From positions 3,224,001 to 3,288,000 of the forward strand of contig OY755179.1 of the NCBI GenBank assembly GCA_963576735.1: a stretch of DNA of 64,000 bases, in the 5' to 3' direction. The notes below the pieces were generated by a model, which was given only the letters and a program-made list of their open reading frames with translations, made no database searches and was not told where the DNA came from. Shown piece after piece: positions 55,012 to 64,000 of the stretch. Made by a program: the position numbers and the translations under genes. The DNA is from Bedellia somnulentella. Lineage: Eukaryota > Arthropoda > Insecta > Lepidoptera > Bedelliidae. How positions within the stretch are numbered: the stretch's first letter is position 1; each line of letters begins with the position of its first letter.

Positions 55012-55430
55012 GATCCGGATATATTTGGGTTCCGTATCATTTATTTACAAAAACCGAAATTTTATAGGTTTGATTTGTTGATTGTCTATCTATTCGTACT
55101 CGTATATACATAACCTTAGAAACGCGTAAAAGTAAGAATTGAAATAGAACTTACACGTTAAAGTTTGTAGTTTGCGGAAGCTGTACAAACTCAAATTTCG
55201 AATAACACGTAAAAATAATACACGGCTTATTCAGCAAAAAACTTATATCATTACTTTCGCAAAGGAATTATTAGGAAAATACTCGTATTATCTAGAACTT
55301 GAAATATCATGTAAAAAAACGCTTAAAACTAGAATAATTATTTTTTTATATTGAATGAAATGCACAAACACAATTTTACGGAATCATCAATGAGCAAATC
55401 GAGAAAAGCTTGCCTGACATTAATCAAAAC
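55012..55430 (-). repeat. Diverged partner of 57545-57975
   Basis: Shares GGTTTGATTTGTTGAT, AACGCGTAAAAGTAAGAATT and GAATCATCAATGAGC blocks with the second copy. The retroelement coding end found there is cut off here by the SINE-A. Confidence 0.65.
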
Positions 55431-55442
55431 CGTACAACTGTA

Positions 55443-55530
55443 TCAACTTTCAAATGTGGCTCAGGAGTTTTTTACTGTGAAGCTCTGGCTACCATTTTAT
55501 GGGGTTCATGGCCGTATGTATAAGTATGCA
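55443..55530 (+). mobile_element. SINE-A, 3' third
   Basis: ACTTTCAAATGTGGCTCAGG to GGCCGTATGTATAAG. Confidence 0.65.
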
Positions 55531-55576
55531 TGTATGCGGAAAAAAAAGATATAATTGTTTACAAACGTACGTAAAA

Positions 55577-55919
55577 CGACGTGATAGCTCAATGGGTAGA
55601 ACACCGGTTAACGTGCAAGCGACTAGTGCTCTAATCCCGGGTCGGGCCTACACCAATTTGTTTTTTCTAAAGACATATGTGTGGTTAATTTATCATATGG
55701 TTGTTAACGGTGAGGGAAAACATCGTGAGGAAACCCACATGACTGAGTTGTACTTAGTCATGTGACAGTGTATTCGTACAAAACGGCGATAGGCCTGCCC
55801 CCTATCACGTGATTACACTGTCCATGCAAATGTTGTCCACGTAATGTTCAGAAGTATTAGTACCTCTGCCAACCCCTTCGGGGATGTTCGGCGTGAACGT
55901 TTATGTTATGTTATGTTAT
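55577..55919 (+). mobile_element. SINE-B, nearly full length
   Basis: Complete head, small deletion after CCATGCAAA, hairpin CCCCTTCGGGG and TTATG tail. Confidence 0.85.
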
Positions 55920-56119
55920 AATTATTTATCAATATAATAAAGTACCTTGTATTACTTTGATATATTACACACGAGAGCAATTAGTCATTAGAATCCTTTG
56001 GAACAAACTAACTTTGCTCTCTTGTAGTGTGTAGTAGAAAAAAACATCATCACAAGACTATCTTTTTATGAAAAATTATAGTAATTAGCTTTGTTTTGAG
56101 GAATGCAAAATTAAAGGCC

Positions 56120-56222
56120 CAAGACTCAAGCGTTCACGCCGTATATCGCCGAAGGGGTTGGCAGAGGTACTAATACTTCTGAACATCACATGACATCGTT
56201 ATCTGGTGTTCAGAGTACCCTA
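56120..56222 (-). mobile_element. SINE-B, 3' quarter
   Basis: AGCGTTCACGCCGTATATCG to GTTCAGAGTACCC. Confidence 0.7.
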
Positions 56223-56234
56223 GGCCTTCACTTT

Positions 56235-56405
56235 TAACATTCAAATTATGTGATAGTGAAGCGTTCTCAAGCAACGGGTAGAAGAATTTCGCGCTGGCAG
56301 CCATTGACACGGTAGCTCAATTGGTTGAGCGACGGGGCGTTTACCCGAGGTCGCGGGTTCGATTCCCGCCTTAGTCGAAATTTTTCTTTCATTTATTTAT
56401 TCTTT
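56235..56405 (+). repeat. tRNA-like repeat, second single copy
   Basis: tRNA-like part at about 56306-56377 with A-box TAGCTCAATTGG and B-box GGTTCGATTCC. Flanks AATTATGTGATAGT and CGAAATTTTTCTTTC match the 49-kb copy. Confidence 0.65.
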
Positions 56406-56445
56406 ATTTATTAGTGATTTTTTTAAGTCTTATTTAAAAGCAATA

Positions 56446-56570
56446 CACAGTAAAATCTTATTAATGAGTCAGTATAGAACAAAAGAACTATTATTGCAGA
56501 ACAATGGTCAGTTCATGTAATAAAACTTCGTAATCACAATTTTTCCACCATTTATTTATAATTTTATGAA
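56446..56570 (+). repeat. 125-bp repeat, copy 1
   Basis: Matches 60116-60237 with few differences (ACACAGTAAAATCTTA to ATTTATAATTTTA). No classification. Confidence 0.7.
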
Positions 56571-56655
56571 AATATCGATGGATGTGAACGAATCTATAAT
56601 AATCTATAATCTAGCGAAGTAAGTAACGGCTTGAGTATATGAATGTATGTATGTA
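56571..56655 (+). mobile_element. LINE-T 3' end, short
   Basis: ATCGATGGATGTGAACGAA then a deletion, GTAACGGCTTGAGTATATG and a TATG tail. Confidence 0.6.
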
Positions 56656-56663
56656 TATTTTAT

Positions 56664-56788
56664 TTCAGTTAAGTGATTGTGCGGCGGTGCAGTGTGGCTG
56701 GATCCATCACCAATGATTATAAAAAAATAATATTATTATAAATAAGAAATATTTTAGATTTACAGCCCTGAGTATTGGGATGTATGTA
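56664..56788 (+). mobile_element. SINE-A, heavily deleted
   Basis: TTAAGTGATTGTGCGGCGGTG, CATCACCAATGAT and a final CAGCCCTGAGTATTGGG remain. Confidence 0.5.
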
Positions 56789-56807
56789 TTTATGTTTTTT
56801 TATACTT

Positions 56808-57058
56808 GCCGTGTAGTGCCGGCTTAGAATGTCGCTACCCCTTTCTACCCTCGGGTGTCGTAAGAGGCGACTAAGGGTATTGGGGCTTTTTTATTGGATT
56901 TTTGGGCGATGCGGTTGGAGACCCATCACCAAAAACCTTTATTTTACGATCTTTTCCCCACTCAACTTCCAAAAGTGGCTGAGGAATTTATAATTCCTTA
57001 GCTCTGGCTACCCCTTCCAGGGAATTATAGCCGTGAGTATATGTATATGTATGTATGT
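56808..57058 (+). mobile_element. SINE-A, full length
   Basis: GCCGTGTAGTGCCGGCTTAG start, intact hairpin, TATG tail. Same subtype as 63348. Confidence 0.85.
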
Positions 57059-57309
57059 TAAACTTTGTGACTTACTGAAAAATATGCACTTCCGTCCTTT
57101 GAAGCGGACACAAGAACCTATCCCAACTTCGTATTATTTAGGTTTTAATATCTTTTTATAGCTAGTGCATAATACGATTATATTCTCTATACAAATATGA
57201 AAAAAAATTCATTTTATCACAGATAATATTTATTAAACTTTTACAATTAAAAAATATTTACATTGATAGTATAAAAATTAAAATTAAATTATAGCCAAAT
57301 ATGTATATA

Positions 57310-57594
57310 TTACAAACGAAAAATTTCGTGACATTCATCGTTATTGGTGTAGGGTAACGTGCCCAATATGCTAGCAGCATTTCCTCTTTGGATGGCCAAG
57401 CTAAAGCGTTGGCCGAGGTAGCTGCCAGCTCTGGGATCACCACACACTTCCACAAGGCGAGCGGACAGTTCTTTAAAGAAAAGCCGCGCCTCGTTGCCCC
57501 ACGGGTCGAGAGTTTCAACGGCAAAAGGTATAAAATGTATTTTTTTATCACAGTGACCTGGATATATTCGGGTTCCATATTCCGTATATATAAA
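57310..57594 (-). pseudogene. C-terminal end of a retroelement Pol-like ORF
   Basis: The frame opens after an in-frame stop at 57595-57597 and ends at TAA 57310-57312, giving 94 residues. It shows IPFAVETLDPWGNEARLFF, then DPRAGSYLGQRFSLAIQRGN and AASILGTLP. I recall this ending from the C-termini of many arthropod retroelement polyproteins; the clade is uncertain. The longer 106-residue minus-strand frame here is out of frame with it. Confidence 0.55.
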
Positions 57595-57975
57595 TTACAA
57601 AAGCCTAACCTTAATAGGTTTGATTTGTTGATCGTCTATCCCTTCGTTTTTCATTACCTTAGGAACGCGTAAAAGTAAGAATTGAAATGGATCCCATACG
57701 CTAAAGTTTAAAGTTTTCGGAAGCTTTACAAAATCAATGTTCAAATTACACGTAAAAATAGGTCACGGCTCTCGCATGGGAATCATTATATAAAAATGTG
57801 AAATATCATATAAAAAAAACGATTAAAACTAGAATAAATAATAATTTAATAAAATAGGTTTAAGATTCGATTCCCTAACTTTGTATATTGAATAAAAGGC
57901 ACTTACATAATTTTACGGAATCATCAATGAGCGAATCGAGAAAAGCTTGTACGGGCCTGACACGAATCAAATTCC
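57595..57975 (-). repeat. Upstream part of the same element, partner of 55012-55430
   Basis: Conserved with the other copy in blocks, without a clear reading frame. Confidence 0.55.
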
Positions 57976-58008
57976 ATAAATTTAATACTTTTTTATTAAT
58001 ATTAATTT

Positions 58009-58246
58009 GCTGTGTAGTGTCGGCTTAGAATAGCACTACCCCATTTCTAGGTAAGAGGCTACTAACGGTATTGGGGCTTTTAAGGGATTTTTGGGTGATG
58101 CTGTTCGAGACCAATCACCAACAACCTTTATTTTACCATCTTTTCCCCACGCAACTTCCAAAAGTGGCTGAGGAATTTCAAATTCCCTAGCTCTGGCTAC
58201 CCCTTCTAGGGATTAGTGAGTCGTGAGTATATGTATGTATGTATGT
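58009..58246 (+). mobile_element. SINE-A, full length
   Basis: Small deletion after CCCCATTTCTAGG. TATG tail. Confidence 0.85.
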
Positions 58247-58440
58247 TTTTTATTAATACAATAAATATATTGTTAGTACTAACTTTCTCCTTTAAGTTAT
58301 AATAATTGAGAACCATAACAATTATAGATAAAGAAATAATAAGTAAATTATATATTTATGAAAATTTATAAATATCTGCTTTGCTCTGAGGTGTATAGAG
58401 GGTATTAAAGGGTGCTTATATATGAATAGATAAATTAAAT

Positions 58441-58637
58441 ACGGGTGTCTTAAGAGGCGATTAAGGGTATTGGGGCTTTTAATTGGATTTTTGGGCGATG
58501 CGGTTGGAGACCCATCTCCGAAAACCTTTATTTTACCATCTTTTCCCCACTCAACTTCCAAAAGTGGCTGAGGAATTTATAACTACCATTAGCTTCCCCT
58601 TCTAGGGAAATATAGCCGTGAGTATATGTAAGTATGT
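58441..58637 (+). mobile_element. SINE-A, 5' end missing
   Basis: From ACGGGTGTCTTAAGAGGCG to GCCGTGAGTATATGTAAG. Confidence 0.8.
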
Positions 58638-58639
58638 TT

Positions 58640-58813
58640 AAATTAAATAGAGAATGTGCTTAAAATGCAGTTTTCTGAAGTGCAAAAAATAAAAGAGTTG
58701 ATGAATATAGATGAAGCCCGTGAGGTTTGCCAGGATCGTACAAGGTTTCGATTGACTGTCTCTGTCGATCCCAATGAGAACTAACGGCGTGAGTATATGT
58801 ATACGTATGTATG
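58640..58813 (+). mobile_element. LINE-T 3' end
   Basis: AAATAGAGAATGTGCTTAAAA to CTAACGGCGTGAGTATATG with a TATG-type tail. Confidence 0.8.
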
Positions 58814-59277
58814 TAGAAAGAAGATTTTAAACAAAGCGGGAGAGTTTTAAAATCATATTAACAGATATAGATCAGAAACCTAATAGGAACTAATGGGCTA
58901 AGCTTTCATGCCCATTTATGCATATACTATTATCTTAATAGTCAAATGCTATCTAATAAGCTGAATAATTTATATTATCCATAATAGCATAATCCACAAG
59001 CGTCCATTTGTATGCAACATGCTTAATCTATCTCATAATATCACTCAGATGCAATTAAATGTCGTAGCGCAGTACAGATAAATCAATGTCTCGTTTCCTC
59101 GTAGAGAGCAGGTGATCAGAACACTTGGTAATTATTCAGGCTACCTTGTAAGGTAATCGGGCTTGCGAAATAGCACTGAGTTAGCAATGATGTCATGTTT
59201 TCAAGGATACCTGCTTTTTATTCTCATCGCGTGTACTTTGAATGTCATAAATGTACTTGTTAATAAATGTTAAGTTT
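58814..59277. other. Interval without recognised features
   Basis: No family match or ORF. Confidence 0.45.
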
Positions 59278-59815
59278 GCTGTGTAGTGGCTTAGAATAGC
59301 ACTACCCTATTTGTTACCATGGGTAATCGTAACAGGCGAGTAAGGATATTGGGGATACTTAAGGGATTGCCGTGTAGTGTTGGTTTAGAATAGCACTACC
59401 CCATTACTTCCGGTGGGTGTACGTAAGAGGCGACTAACGGTATGGGGCTATTAAGGGATTTTTGGGCGATGCCGTTGGAGACCCATCACCAAAAACCTTT
59501 ATTTTTACTATCTTTTCCCCACTCAAGTTTCCAAAAGTGGCTGAGAAATTTCTAATTCCTTAGCTCTGGCTACCCCTTCCTGGGATTTCTAGCCGTGAGT
59601 ATATGTATGTATGTATGTTAAGGGATTTTTTGGCGATGCGGTTGGAGAGCTATCACCAACAACTTTTACTGTCTTTTGCCCCGCACCTTCCTAAAGTAAC
59701 TAAGGAATTTCTTAACAAGTGACATACATACATAAATACATGAAGCTGAAGCTCTGGCTACCCCTTTGAAGGATTTAGTATATGTTTAAGCGTGAGTGTA
59801 TGTTTGTATGTTAAC
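59278..59815 (+). mobile_element. SINE-A host of a SINE-A insertion
   Basis: Host parts 59278-59368 and 59628-59815. The tail region is rearranged (TACATACATAAATACATG inside). Confidence 0.8.
59369..59617 (+). mobile_element. SINE-A reference copy with target-site repeats
   Basis: 249 bp from GCCGTGTAGTG to the TATG tail, flanked by TTAAGGGATT at 59359-59368 and 59618-59627. Order of blocks: 5' GTGTAGTG, CACTACCCC, CGTAAGAGGCGACTAACGG, TTTTTGGGCGATG, GGAGACCCATCACC, CTTCCAAAAGTGGCTGAG, hairpin GGCTACCCC..GGGATT..AGCC, GTGAGTATATG. No clear A- and B-box pair was seen, so its RNA ancestor is unknown. Confidence 0.9.
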
Positions 59816-60115
59816 TTGTTAATATTGTATGGAGCAAATTTTTCTGAATGACTATATGGTATTATGTATGTGGATTGATAGAAATGTACGTATAGTTAAA
59901 GTAACTGAAATAATGCCTTTTATTTTAGAATTGTGACATGAGAATTTCATGAACTAGTAAATTTATCACCAATCATGCTTACATAAAAAAATTGTAAGTT
60001 AAAATGTCTGTACGAGTATTGCACAAAGTGGTGTAGGTACACTAAACATAATTAATTATTCGGTTAGAGAGACACGATTGATACATTACAAAGGATACAG
60101 ATGATACAAATAATA

Positions 60116-60237
60116 CACAGTAAAATCTTATAAATGAGTCAGTTTAAAACAAAAGAACTATTACTGTAGAACAATGGTCAGTTCATAAAATAAAACTTCG
60201 TAATCAAAATTTTCTCACCATTTATTTATAATTTTAG
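60116..60237 (+). repeat. 125-bp repeat, copy 2
   Basis: Partner of 56446-56570. Confidence 0.7.
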
Positions 60238-60359
60238 TGTTTTGTTCAACACTCCAGCGTAACAGTCTTTTTCCTTGATAACTAAATTACGACAATAATT
60301 ATACTAAGATTACTGGTGGTATGATCTAATGGTTATATGTAAGTAACCTTACGAACGAA

Positions 60360-60596
60360 TACTCACCGCCATAAATCCTGAAAAGGGGTAGCCAGAGCTT
60401 CAGAGCTAGAAACTCCTCAGCCACATTTGGAAGTTGATAGGCGTCAAGATGGTAGCAATAAAATATCGTTGGTCATGGGTTTCCCACCGCGTCGTCCAAA
60501 AACCACTTAAAAATGCCCATACCCTTAGTCGCCTTTTACGACACCCGTGGGTAGAAAGGGGTGGTGACATTCTAAGCCGACACTACACGGCACTCA
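60360..60596 (-). mobile_element. SINE-A between 43-bp direct repeats
   Basis: Complete copy. Direct repeats of 43 bp at 60317-60359 and 60597-60639 (TGGTATGATCTAATGG start) differ at three sites. Confidence 0.85.
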
Positions 60597-61043
60597 TGGT
60601 ATGATCTAATGGTTATATTTAACTAACGTTACGAACGAAAATTACACACTTAATTACTTGTTTCCAAGAAACTGCCTTAGTTCCTTTGATAAATATGATT
60701 TGATAAGTAATTTGGAAAGAACTGTATAGATAAAAATATCCGGGAGCATAAATTGATTTTAATATCAGCTTCCTTTAATCAAAGTGCCTTGGGCGTCATC
60801 CTACGTGGAATTCACATCAATACTACGAGAAGTATTTTGTATATTTTTAATTTATAGGGTCCGAAAACTCTCAACTGATTTTAATAATTCTTTCATCAAT
60901 AGAATTCTATAACCTTTACAAATAAAATAGGCTATAAATCATATTGATAAGTTTCATACCGCAGTGACTAAAAAACCATAGATATTTAAAAATTACGCTA
61001 ATATAATAATAATGGTACTCTACCCTACCTTTTTACTTATAAT

Positions 61044-61110
61044 ACCTTGATAGCTCAGTGGGTAGAACAAAAGGTGGGTACTCTAACACTGGGTGATCAT
61101 TGTACCTCTT
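61044..61110 (+). mobile_element. SINE-B, head joined to 3' scrap
   Basis: TGATAGCTCAGTGGGTAGAACA runs into GGTGGGTACTCTAACAC, so the middle is deleted. Confidence 0.6.
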
Positions 61111-61636
61111 TATATTGTATAACTTACAAGATAAAAATACCTGAAGATTCATCTATTTGTTTAATCAAATTGAATACCACTTTGATTTCGTACAATAAAT
61201 ACTTATTGATAGATATCTACACAATAGAAGTAGTTCGTGATTTATCCGAAAACTCAATTTCATTAATCCGTCTTTCTCAGAAAAAGAGCTCAGATCTTTT
61301 TTAGAATTAATAGGTAAGTTAATTAATCCGCAACCGAACAAGAATTCTAAATAATTTGTTACGTAGCTAAATTATAGCTTTTGGACAGGAAATCTTGATT
61401 TTAACATGATTGCAATAAACGCTCACTATTGTAATTGTACGAACTAAATATATCCATCACTTTGTTAGCCCGCCCACTCCGTGTTTTCTGCAATACGATT
61501 TGTTTTAACAAAGTTCTGGTTCAATTAACCTTCTTTGACTGAGTGACATTTAAAATGCATTTCAAAATATTATTAAATAATTAGAGTAGCACTGATTCGC
61601 TTTCTTTCCGGTCGTCGTAAAAGAAGACTAAGTATG

Positions 61637-61807
61637 TGGAAACAGCAAAGATATACTGGCCAGTACACCCCTGCTGGGTACCGACTTATAATTTGTATCT
61701 ATGCTTAACTGTAAAAACATTTACACTCCGCGATGGAGGAATATGAGTGAGACGCTGCTATGTGCGAGTGAGTCTGCAGTAGTGTGCGCTCTAACATGAC
61801 TCCCACA
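61637..61807 (-). repeat. 171-bp unclassified repeat, copy 2
   Basis: Reverse-complement partner of 3124-3294. Confidence 0.6.
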
Positions 61808-61815
61808 AGTCTATT

Positions 61816-62245
61816 GGGGCTATTTAAGTGATTGTTAGGTGAATGGGTTGTAGATCATCACCAACATCCTTTATTTTACAATCTGTTCTACACTCAACAT
61901 CCAAATACATACATACATACATACATATATTCACGGCTATAAATCCCTAGAAGGGGTAGCCAGAGCTAAGGAATTCGAAATTCCTCAGCCACGTTTGGAA
62001 AGTTGAGTGGGGAAAAGATGGTAAAATAAAGGTTGTTGGTGATGGGTCTCCAACCGCATCGCCCAAAAATCCCTTAAAAGCCCCGATACCGTTAGTCGCC
62101 TCTTACGTACACCCCCCGGAAGAAATGGGGCAGTGCTATTCTAAGCCGACACTACACAGAAAAACATCCAAATGTGACTGGAAAATTACTAAGCTCATTC
62201 TAAATATCAGTGTACCCCTTTTTGAGATAAGTAGGCTGTAGCCCA
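61816..62245 (+). mobile_element. SINE-A host of a SINE-A insertion
   Basis: Old copy in parts 61816-61906 and 62174-62245. Confidence 0.75.
61907..62162 (-). mobile_element. SINE-A nested, with target-site repeats
   Basis: AACATCCAAAT at 61896-61906 and 62163-62173. Near-consensus and complete. Confidence 0.9.
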
Positions 62246-62758
62246 GACACTTAAATAAATATATCCAACAATAAGGCATCTTGGTAGCTCTTTTAGCAGA
62301 GCCTGAATGGAAACTTAGATAACAGTAAAGAATGTTTTATTTAGATAAATATAGTGCCAGAGTCCGAACAAGCTGTACTTACAGAATGGGTAAGACATGT
62401 AGTGCAAATGCTTTAAAAATTCAACATTCCTTTAGAATTGGATTAGATTGATTTCATTAGCATGCTCTGAAGGGGTAGTATAAATACGTGCTGTGCTACA
62501 TGAAATTCAAATCAAGTAGTTATATTATTATGCACTAGCCTCTATTAGGCAAAACAAAATCAGCACATTAGCTGAATTACTTGTACATTAACCGTTGTAT
62601 ATAATAATATATTTTTTTTAATATAGAACAAGTGAAAACTCGCAAAAGTTTATCTATCCAGTATGTCTATTTTTGGATGTAGAAGCAACTAACTCATATG
62701 CAAAATTCCAAATAATTAAAGGGTAATGTAGAATTATCCTTGTTTTTTAATTAGGAAC
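62246..62758. other. Interval without recognised features
   Basis: AT-rich. No ORF or repeat family. Confidence 0.45.
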
Positions 62759-62945
62759 GTACAAACATACATATTCTCACGCCGTTAGTTCCCATTGGGG
62801 TAGGCAGAGACTATCGATCGCCACTTTGTACGATCCTGGCAAACCTCTCTGGCTTCGTTGACATCCATCAATCTTTTCATACATGCTCTTTTATTCTTCA
62901 TACTGCGGACACCTGCCTTTTTGAGCACATTTTCTATTTGATCCA
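62759..62945 (-). mobile_element. LINE-T 3' end
   Basis: CATA tail to the CACATTTTCTATTTGATCC block. The least diverged of the short copies. Confidence 0.85.
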
Positions 62946-63347
62946 AATGTCTTGTCCAATTTGGAAATATTTATGTTAATTTAAAATTAACCAAAGTCTA
63001 TCTTATTCGTGACTTCAAGTATAAAGGTTTATTAAGGTAATTATACTTTTTGAAACAAACTAAATGTTTTTATTTATAAGGCTTCTTATTTTTCTATAAA
63101 ACCCTGCTACCTCCTGAAGTATCGATTCGACCCAAAAACATATACATTTATATTTAAGTGTTGTTTTAATTTAAACGGTTGTTTAAGCGTTCGGGTCCCG
63201 TCGGTACAATCTTAAAGCACCGCTATAAATTGTGATCCGACCTTTAGCATTGGAAGCTTTGTCTTTCAATCTAACAGCCATTCAATACTTGCTGCTACAG
63301 GAGCTTTTACATTAGTCGACTTTTTAATTGAAAATGTATTTTATTTT

Positions 63348-63555
63348 GCCGTGTACTGCCGGCTTAGAATGTCGCTACCCCTTTCTACCCACGGGTGTCG
63401 TAAGAGGCGACTAAGGGTATTGGGGCTTTCTATTGGATTTCTGGGCGATGCGGTTGGAGAACCATCACCTTTATTTTACGATCTTTTCCCCACTCAACTT
63501 CCAAAAGTGGCTGAGGAATTTATAATTCCTTAGATCTGGCTACCCCTTCTAGGTA
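63348..63555 (+). mobile_element. SINE-A, tail missing
   Basis: GCCGTGTACTGCCGGCTTAG to GGCTACCCCTTCTAGG, where it meets an inverted copy. Confidence 0.8.
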
Positions 63556-63660
63556 GCCAGATCTTCAGAATTATAATTTCTTTAGCAACTTTTGGAAGTT
63601 GAGAGGGGTAAAGATTGTAAAATAAATGTTATTGGTGTTGTTGGGTCTCAAATAGCGTTG
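63556..63660 (-). mobile_element. SINE-A, inverted fragment
   Basis: TAGCCAGATCTTCAG to TTGGGTCTCAAA. The two copies join at their hairpins without tails. Confidence 0.7.
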
Positions 63661-63750
63661 CCAGACGTCCCGGGTTTCCCGGGACGTCCCGTATTTTAGG
63701 CCTAATTTGGAATGTCCCGGCGGGACAACCTCTGTCCCGTATTTTAGCCA
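63661..63750. repeat. CCCGGGA-rich palindromic segment
   Basis: ACGTCCCGGG/CCCGGGACGT is a perfect hairpin at 63665-63687, followed by GTCCCGTATTTTAG twice. It resembles terminal regions of some insect hAT elements (GTTGCCAGACGTCCC), but the start is ambiguous against SINE-A. Confidence 0.4.
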
Positions 63751-64000
63751 TGCATCAATTTTTACTTACAAATCAATCGAGCTATATTCGACAATCCCGC
63801 ACGCTGCGTTCGCTCGCAGTTTCGCGCAGAAAATTATCACAAACGAAGGAGAGGAAAAAAATACATTGGCGTCTTCGTTGTTAGTACAAATTTTTATGTC
63901 TTCCATCGAAGTTAGAATGTCGAATCTAATACGCTGTCAGTAGTAGAAATGCATAGAAGTTTTTTGGTACTCAGGCGAGAGACGTACATACATACATACA

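Noticed and set aside
57258..57578. 106-residue minus-strand frame
   Set aside because: It is out of frame with the recognisable Pol-like end at 57310-57594.

Overview
The window is a repeat-dominated, AT-rich piece of a eukaryotic genome, almost certainly a moth or butterfly (Lepidoptera). This rests on a two-exon gene of the secreted MBF2 type, Helitrons with typical insect ends, tRNA-derived SINEs and RTE-like LINEs. The species cannot be named from the sequence. No prokaryotic operon, CRISPR array, rRNA or clearly functional tRNA was seen.

One convincing host gene is present on the plus strand. Exon 1 is 41005-41196, exon 2 is 51159-51299, and a 9,962-bp intron lies between them. The product is a 110-residue MBF2-family secreted peptide. 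It has a TATA/initiator-type promoter at 40925-40962 and poly(A) signals at 51495 and 51617. A second signal-peptide-like reading frame at 40123 is a weak candidate.

The rest is mobile DNA, named here by working labels. SINE-A: about 250 bp, more than 40 copies, (TATG)n tail. SINE-B: about 370 bp, tRNA-derived, about 24 copies, (TTATG)n tail. SINE-C: tRNA-derived, few copies. LINE-T: non-LTR element with a YADD-type reverse transcriptase and a TATG tail, about 14 mostly 5'-truncated copies. There are also 3' ends of at least four other LINEs, three Helitrons with end structures plus a broken Helitron ORF, and MITEs of hAT, PIF/Harbinger and unassigned types. Many elements are nested, and target-site duplications fix the order of insertion at several places.

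Layout: 1-11.8 kb is scattered SINEs, a hAT-type MITE in a SINE, a Helitron carrying a LINE tail, and a perfect tRNA-like foldback. 11.9-25.1 kb is a tandem duplication: unit A is 7.7 kb and unit B 5.5 kb, and they differ by a Helitron, a LINE insertion, a foldback-arm replacement and small changes. 25-40 kb holds nested SINE/LINE/MITE clusters and a 144-bp minisatellite. 41-51.3 kb is the MBF2 gene with its repeat-filled intron. 51.7-64 kb is more SINEs, a 583-bp foldback element, a retroelement ORF end and SINE-in-SINE insertions.

The most interesting pattern is that LINE-T, SINE-A and SINE-B end alike: a small C-rich/G-rich hairpin, then a GCGTGA- or CCGTGA-type motif, then a short microsatellite. 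This suggests that both SINEs are copied by the LINE-T machinery.
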